From: Pseudomonadota bacterium
GTDB taxonomy: Bacteria; Pseudomonadota; Gammaproteobacteria; Burkholderiales; Burkholderiaceae
NCBI GenBank assembly: GCA_029777935.1
Contig: JAKORH010000212.1
Coordinates: 1-10,184, forward strand
Length of the DNA stretch: 10,184 nucleotides
Reading direction: 5' to 3'
This document shows, piece by piece, positions 6,616 through 10,184 of this stretch (the stretch's first letter is position 1; every line of letters begins with the position of its first letter). A program made the position numbers and the translations under genes. Under the pieces are notes generated by a model. That model was not told the origin of the DNA and searched no databases. It saw only the letters and a list, made by a program, of their open reading frames with translations.

Positions 6616-8031
6616 GAAATAGGTGATCACCAGCAGGCACGCGAGCACCACGCCCACGAACGGCAGCAGGCGCGTGACGATCTGGTCGAGCGAGATCTTC
6701 GCCACCGTGCAGGCGGCGAACAGATTCACCCCGAACGGCGGCGTGATCATGCCGAGCGCGAGGTTGACGACCATGATCGTGCCGAAGTGCACCGGGTCGA
6801 CGCCGAAATGCGCGGCCACCGGCGCCAGGATCGGCGCCAGCACGATGATGGAGGCCGAGGTCTCGATGAACATGCCGATCACGAACAGTGCGGCGTTGAC
6901 GCCGAGCAGGAACCACTCGCGCGTCCGCAGCGATGCCTTCAGGAATTCGCCGATCTGCTCGGGAATGCCGGCGCGGGTGATCAGGTACGCGAACAGCCCC
7001 GCGTTGGCGATGATGAACATGATCACCGCGGCCGAGATCACCGACTTCTTCAGCGCCGCCCACAGCTCGCGCAGCCGCACCTCGCGGTAGACGAACACGC
7101 CGACGATCACCGCGTAGAACACCGCGACCACCGACGCCTCGGTCGGCGTGAACACGCCGCCGTAGATGCCGCCGAGGATGATCACCGGCATCATCAGCGC
7201 GAACGTCGCGCGCCGGATCAGCGCCTCGCGCACTTTCGGCATCGCCGTCAGCGCGATGAAGTAGGCGGCGCCGCACAGGAGTCCGACGAGGTCGGCGATG
7301 CGATCGGCCGCCTGCGCATCGCCGGCGAAGAGCGGCCCGAGCACGCGGTTGCCGAACGAGAAGGCGATCAGCGCGCCGGCCAGCGCCGTCACGTCGATCG
7401 CCGCCGACGCGAGCGGCAGGCGGTTGTCACGGTCGCTCCGGCCCCAACCCTGCCGCTTGCAGTAGAAGAACACGAACAGCATCAGCGCGCCGCCGATCAG
7501 GACGCCGGGACCGAAACCGGCGATGAACAGTTCCCCGATCGATACCTCGGCCGCCACGCCGTACAGGATCATCGGAATCGACGGCGGGATGATCACGCCG
7601 AGTTCCGCGCTCGACGCCTGCAGCGCCGCGGCCCAGTTGCGCGGATAGCCGTGCCGGATCAGCGCCGGGATCAGGATCGCGCCGATCGCGAACGTGGTGG
7701 CGACCGACGAGCCCGATACCGCGGCGAAGATCATGCAGGTCAGCACACAGGTCATCGGCAGCCCGCCCTGCACGCCGCCGACGATGCTCTTGGCGAAGTC
7801 GACCAGCCGGCGCGAGATGCCGCCGGTTTCCATCAGGTTGCCGGCGAGGATGAAGAACGGAACCGCCGCCAGCGGAAACTTGTCGATCGCGGTGAACATC
7901 TCCTTGGGCATTGCCAGCCACGGCAGGTCGGTGAACCCGACACCGACCCACGCCGCGAAGCCGATCGACACGGCAACCGACACGCTGAACGCGAAGGCGA
8001 GCAGCATCGTGACGAGCAGCGCGATCGACAT
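6574..8031 (-). CDS. dctM: TRAP transporter large permease subunit (DctM family) with central insertion
   Basis: DctM is the inner-membrane ion-coupled translocation subunit of a tripartite TRAP transporter, usually taking up organic acids. The protein has 485 residues against a usual ~425-450. Family sequence is clear along both halves: KFPLAAVPFFILAGNLMETGGISRRLVDFA, the SGSSVATTFAIG region, LGVIIPPSIPMILYG, and in the second half LGGIYGGVFTPTEASVVAVFYA, MFIETSASIIVLAPILAPVA and LGMITPPFGVNLF. The extra length lies at about residues 207-270 and includes two hydrophobic stretches (212-228 and 246-263). The ATG at 8031 lies 10 nt after the dctQ stop; no clear SD is visible, so translation is probably coupled. 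The substrate cannot be told from sequence. Its last 14 codons are duplicated downstream. Confidence 0.94.
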   Translation of the reverse strand: MSIALLVTMLLAFAFSVSVAVSIGFAAWVGVGFTDLPWLAMPKEMFTAIDKFPLAAVPFFILAGNLMETGGISRRLVDFAKSIVGGVQGGLPMTCVLTCMIFAAVSGSSVATTFAIGAILIPALIRHGYPRNWAAALQASSAELGVIIPPSIPMILYGVAAEVSIGELFIAGFGPGVLIGGALMLFVFFYCKRQGWGRSDRDNRLPLASAAIDVTALAGALIAFSFGNRVLGPLFAGDAQAADRIADLVGLLCGAAYFIALTAMPKVREALIRRATFALMMPVIILGGIYGGVFTPTEASVVAVFYAVIVGVFVYREVRLRELWAALKKSVISAAVIMFIIANAGLFAYLITRAGIPEQIGEFLKASLRTREWFLLGVNAALFVIGMFIETSASIIVLAPILAPVAAHFGVDPVHFGTIMVVNLALGMITPPFGVNLFAACTVAKISLDQIVTRLLPFVGVVLACLLVITYFPPLTLALRDLVYR

Positions 8032-8041
8032 GGCGGCAGCG

Positions 8042-8533
8042 CTACTGCTGCAGCTCCAGCTCGCGATGCAGCGGATCGAGGTGATGCGCGAGCACCGCCA
8101 GCAGCGAGAACGCCGCGCCAACCGGGATCGCCAGGTACGCCCAGCTGATCGACAGCGGCAGGCTGGCGAAGGTCTGGAAGCGGATGCGCCAGGCGAGATC
8201 GAACCCGACCACTGCCAGCATCGCCAGGAACGCCAGCGTGACGCCGAGGATGATCCATCGCACGATCCGGCGCCACGCGCCGCGAGCGCTGCGAAGCATC
8301 AGGTCGACCGACACCAGCGCGCCCTGCCGGAACGCGGCCACGGTGCCGAGCATCACGCACCAGATCAGCAGCCGGCCGATCAGCTCCTCGGTCCACGGGC
8401 TCGGCTCGTTGAACACGAAGCGCACCAGCACCTGGTACAGACCCATGCACGCGATCAGCGCCAGCAGTGCCGCCGCGATCGCCCATACGCCGTTCGTCAC
8501 GCGCCGATCAAGCCAGAGTATTGCGCGCACCAT
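8042..8533 (-). CDS. dctQ: TRAP transporter small permease subunit (DctQ family)
   Basis: DctQ is the four-helix membrane partner of DctM. The 163-residue length is typical. Hydrophobic segments lie at about residues 16-36, 52-70, 90-112 and 129-149, with the family region RFVFNEPSPWTEELIGRLLIW between the first two. The start at 8533 has GGGAG (8543-8547 on the complementary strand) 9 nt upstream; an in-frame ATG further out (8662) would run into the divergent gene and add a non-membrane leader. It is the first gene of a two-gene dctQM unit. No dctP binding-protein gene is next to it, since both flanking genes face other ways, so the periplasmic component must be encoded elsewhere. Confidence 0.92.
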   Translation of the reverse strand: MVRAILWLDRRVTNGVWAIAAALLALIACMGLYQVLVRFVFNEPSPWTEELIGRLLIWCVMLGTVAAFRQGALVSVDLMLRSARGAWRRIVRWIILGVTLAFLAMLAVVGFDLAWRIRFQTFASLPLSISWAYLAIPVGAAFSLLAVLAHHLDPLHRELELQQ

Positions 8534-8565
8534 CGCCCCGTTCTCCCGACAGGCTGCCGGCGCGC

Positions 8566-8593
8566 ATCGTAGCCCGACGCGGCGCCGGCGCAA
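8566..8593 (-). promoter_or_regulatory. candidate sigma70-type promoter for dctQM
   Basis: On the minus strand, TTGCGC (8588-8593) and TACGAT (8566-8571) are spaced by 16 nt and lie 30-60 nt before the dctQ start, giving a leader of about 25 nt that contains the SD. Each box matches consensus only partly (3/6 and 4/6), so this is tentative. Confidence 0.35.
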
Positions 8594-8602
8594 CGCCGGC
8601 GC
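8582..8602. repeat. 9-bp perfect inverted repeat in the divergent dctQ / phosphoesterase spacer
   Basis: GCGCCGGCG (8582-8590) and CGCCGGCGC (8594-8602) are separated by CAA. The palindrome covers the candidate -35 of the dctQM promoter and lies about 30 nt before the phosphoesterase start, a suitable place for an operator. High GC makes such palindromes fairly common, so function is uncertain. Confidence 0.4.
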
Positions 8603-8630
8603 GGTGGCGCAGGCACAATACGCGGCGACG

Positions 8631-9371
8631 ATGATCGCCCTGTTCGCAGACATCCACGCCAACCGTGAGGCGTTCGAGGCCTGTTACGAGCACGCACAGC
8701 GGCGCGGCGCCGAGCGTTTCGCGCTGCTCGGCGACTTCGTCGGCTACGGGGCCGACCCGGCGTGGGTGATCGACCGCGCGATCGAACTCGTCGCCGGCGG
8801 GGCGCTTGCCGTGATCGGCAACCACGACGCGGCGGTGGCGCACGGACCGCACGACCACCTGAACCCGGACGCGCGCCACGCCGTGGCGTGGACGCGCGCG
8901 CGCCTGAGCGACGCACAGCTGCGCTTCCTGGCCGCGCTGCCGCCGAGCTGCGACGACGACCCGTGCCTGTTCGTGCACGCCAACGCGTGGGCGCCGCTCG
9001 CGTTCGAGTATGTGCTGCACCCGATGGAAGCGGCGCGCAGCATGAACGCGACCGCGAGGCGCATCACGTTCTGCGGCCACGTGCACGAGCCGCGCCTGTA
9101 CCACATGGGCAGCGGCGGGCGCGTCGAGGAGTTCGAACCGCATCCCGGCAGCGCGATTCCGCTGGCGGCGGCGCGCCGCTGGCTCGCGTTGCCGGGTTCG
9201 GTGGGCCAGCCGCGCGACGGCAATCCGGCCGCCTGCTACGCGCTGTTCGACGAGCTGACGAACCTGCTGACGTACTGGCGCGTGCCGTACGACTTCGAAA
9301 CGGCTGCGCGCAAGATCCGTGCGGCCGGGCTGCCGCAGCGCCTCGCCACGCGCCTGCAGGGCGGCGTCTGA
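8631..9371 (+). CDS. metallophosphoesterase family protein, possible cognate phosphatase of the adjacent kinase
   Basis: A 246-residue soluble calcineurin-like phosphoesterase with a predicted di-metal site. The motifs run in order: DIH (Asp7, His9 in FADIHANREA), GDFVGYGADP, GNHDAAV, VHAN and GHVHEP. The GDxVGYG/GNHD/GHVH set fits bacterial phosphoesterases related to diadenosine tetraphosphatase and PPP-type protein phosphatases. The start at 8631 begins directly with the first strand (MIALFADIH). No SD is visible, and CACAAT at 8614-8619 could be a -10 box, so a very short leader or leaderless message is possible. Its TGA overlaps the kinase ATG by one base, suggesting coupled translation and a joint role, perhaps dephosphorylating kinase targets. 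The true substrate is unknown. Confidence 0.88.
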   Translation: MIALFADIHANREAFEACYEHAQRRGAERFALLGDFVGYGADPAWVIDRAIELVAGGALAVIGNHDAAVAHGPHDHLNPDARHAVAWTRARLSDAQLRFLAALPPSCDDDPCLFVHANAWAPLAFEYVLHPMEAARSMNATARRITFCGHVHEPRLYHMGSGGRVEEFEPHPGSAIPLAAARRWLALPGSVGQPRDGNPAACYALFDELTNLLTYWRVPYDFETAARKIRAAGLPQRLATRLQGGV

Positions 9372-10156
9372 TGCAGCCGGCGCGCCTGCAGGCCGGCCAG
9401 AAGATCGACGAATTCCGGCTGGAAGCCGAACTGCATCGCGGCTCCATGGCCACGCTGTGGCGCGTCTCGCGCGACGACCTTCCGGGGCCCGCGGTGATGA
9501 AGATCCCGCGGATGCCGGACGAGGCCGACCCGACCTCGATCGTCAGCTTCGAAGTCGAGCAGATGATCCTGCCGCTTCTCGACGGCCCGCACGTGCCGCG
9601 CCTGTATGCCGCCGCCGGATTCGAGCGCACGCCATACATCGTGATGGAGCTGATCGAAGGGGCCTCGTTGCGCGCGCGGCTGGACGATGCGCCGCTGCCG
9701 CCCGAAGAGGTCGCCTCGATCGGCGCGCGCATCGCCACCGCGCTGCACAGCCTGCACCGGCAGCACGTGATCCATCTGGACATGAAGCCGAGCAACGTGA
9801 TGTTCCGCGCCGGCGGCGAAGCGGTGCTGATCGACTTCGGCCTGGCGCGCCACGACCGCCTGCCCGATCTGCTGGCCGAGCAGATTCGCGTGCCGATGGG
9901 CACCGCCCCTTACATCTCGCCCGAACAGGTGCGCGGCCTGCGCAGCGATCCCCGCAGCGACCTGTTCGCGCTCGGCGCGCTGCTGTATCTGCTGGCGACG
10001 AACCGCCGTCCGTTCGGCAATCCGACCGGCGTGCGCGGCCTGCGGCGCCGCCGGTACCAGGTGCCGCCGCCGCCGCGCGCGCAGAACGACCGCGTACCCC
10101 CCGGGTTGCAGGAGGTGATCCTGCGCGGCCTCGAGGTCGATCCCGAGCGGCGCTAA
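9371..10156 (+). CDS. Ser/Thr protein kinase, cut short by an in-frame TAA
   Basis: A eukaryotic-like (Hanks-type) Ser/Thr kinase domain with no N-terminal membrane segment. The 261 residues hold nearly the whole core: glycine-rich loop variant LHRGSMATLWRV (21-32), ATP lysine Lys44 (VMKIP), alpha-C glutamate likely Glu61 or Glu63, catalytic loop HLDMKPSN (135-142, Asp137), DFG at 155-157, the SPE form of APE at 183-185 (MGTAPYISPEQ) and subdomain IX SDLFALG. The catalytic loop has Leu where RD kinases have Arg. The frame ends at TAA immediately after LEVDPERR, the conserved subdomain XI arginine, where relatives continue with (Y/H)xxAAQ. The same frame reads ISAAQISFD after the stop. It starts within the last base of the phosphoesterase gene. 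As I remember them, relatives are longer and end in a UspA-like domain, so this may be a nonsense mutation, a sequencing error or a functional short kinase. Confidence 0.87.
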   Translation: MQPARLQAGQKIDEFRLEAELHRGSMATLWRVSRDDLPGPAVMKIPRMPDEADPTSIVSFEVEQMILPLLDGPHVPRLYAAAGFERTPYIVMELIEGASLRARLDDAPLPPEEVASIGARIATALHSLHRQHVIHLDMKPSNVMFRAGGEAVLIDFGLARHDRLPDLLAEQIRVPMGTAPYISPEQVRGLRSDPRSDLFALGALLYLLATNRRPFGNPTGVRGLRRRRYQVPPPPRAQNDRVPPGLQEVILRGLEVDPERR

Positions 10157-10184
10157 ATCAGCGCGGCGCAGATCTCGTTCGACC
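10157..10184 (+). other. in-frame continuation of the kinase reading frame past the TAA
   Basis: The 28 bases after the stop read ISAAQISFD in the kinase frame, resembling the sequence that normally follows the DPxRR motif in this kinase family. The window ends here, so the length of the continuation cannot be seen. Confidence 0.6.

Noticed and set aside
5708..7276. Long minus-strand open frame across the hemerythrin gene and the dctM end
   Set aside because: Out of frame with dctM; contains repeated low-complexity sequence produced by the duplicated dctM tail, with no recognisable domain.
6520..8148. Long plus-strand open frame opposite dctQM
   Set aside because: It is the mirror of the TRAP genes: its translation is a low-complexity run rich in Arg, His, Asp and Glu, while the minus strand gives clear DctM and DctQ families.

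Overview
This is a high-GC bacterial window with tightly packed, mostly overlapping genes and strong Shine-Dalgarno (SD) sites. Gene content points to a proteobacterium, most likely a betaproteobacterium: a SUF operon of the sufBCDSU-sufT type, a TRAP carboxylate-type transporter, and a kinase whose sequence resembles the betaproteobacterial kinase/UspA proteins as I remember them. The lineage is an inference; there is no rRNA gene to settle it.

Layout. Positions 1-5244 carry an Fe-S cluster assembly operon on the plus strand: the 3' half of sufB, then sufC, sufD, sufS, sufU and sufT. Spacings are 1-50 nt or overlaps, except for a 101-nt gap between sufS and sufU that holds an imperfect inverted repeat. 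There is no sufE and no A-type carrier in view. SufS carries the histidine expected for SufU-type sulfur transfer, so sulfur should run SufS -> SufU -> SufBC2D. A small carboxymuconolactone decarboxylase/AhpD-like CxxC protein (5305-5658) follows 60 nt later. After an AT-rich, promoter-like patch comes a hemerythrin-fold di-iron protein (5827-6399). The group fits Fe-S assembly plus oxidative or nitrosative stress defence.

Positions 6400-6573 separate the convergent hemerythrin gene and a minus-strand dctQM pair (6574-8533). This spacer holds a duplicated copy of the dctM 3' end and, between the two copies, a perfect 11-bp-stem hairpin. dctM has an unusual ~60-residue central insertion with two extra hydrophobic stretches. 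No dctP binding-protein gene is adjacent.

From a short divergent intergenic region (8534-8630), a metallophosphoesterase (8631-9371) and a Ser/Thr protein kinase (9371-10156) run on the plus strand and overlap by one base. They look like a coupled phosphatase/kinase pair. The kinase frame is stopped by a TAA exactly where the family would continue, and the same frame keeps reading plausible family sequence to the end of the window. That is the most notable anomaly here. I found no CRISPR array, tRNA, rRNA, insertion sequence or clear novel defence system. No stretch over 300 bases lacks a gene.
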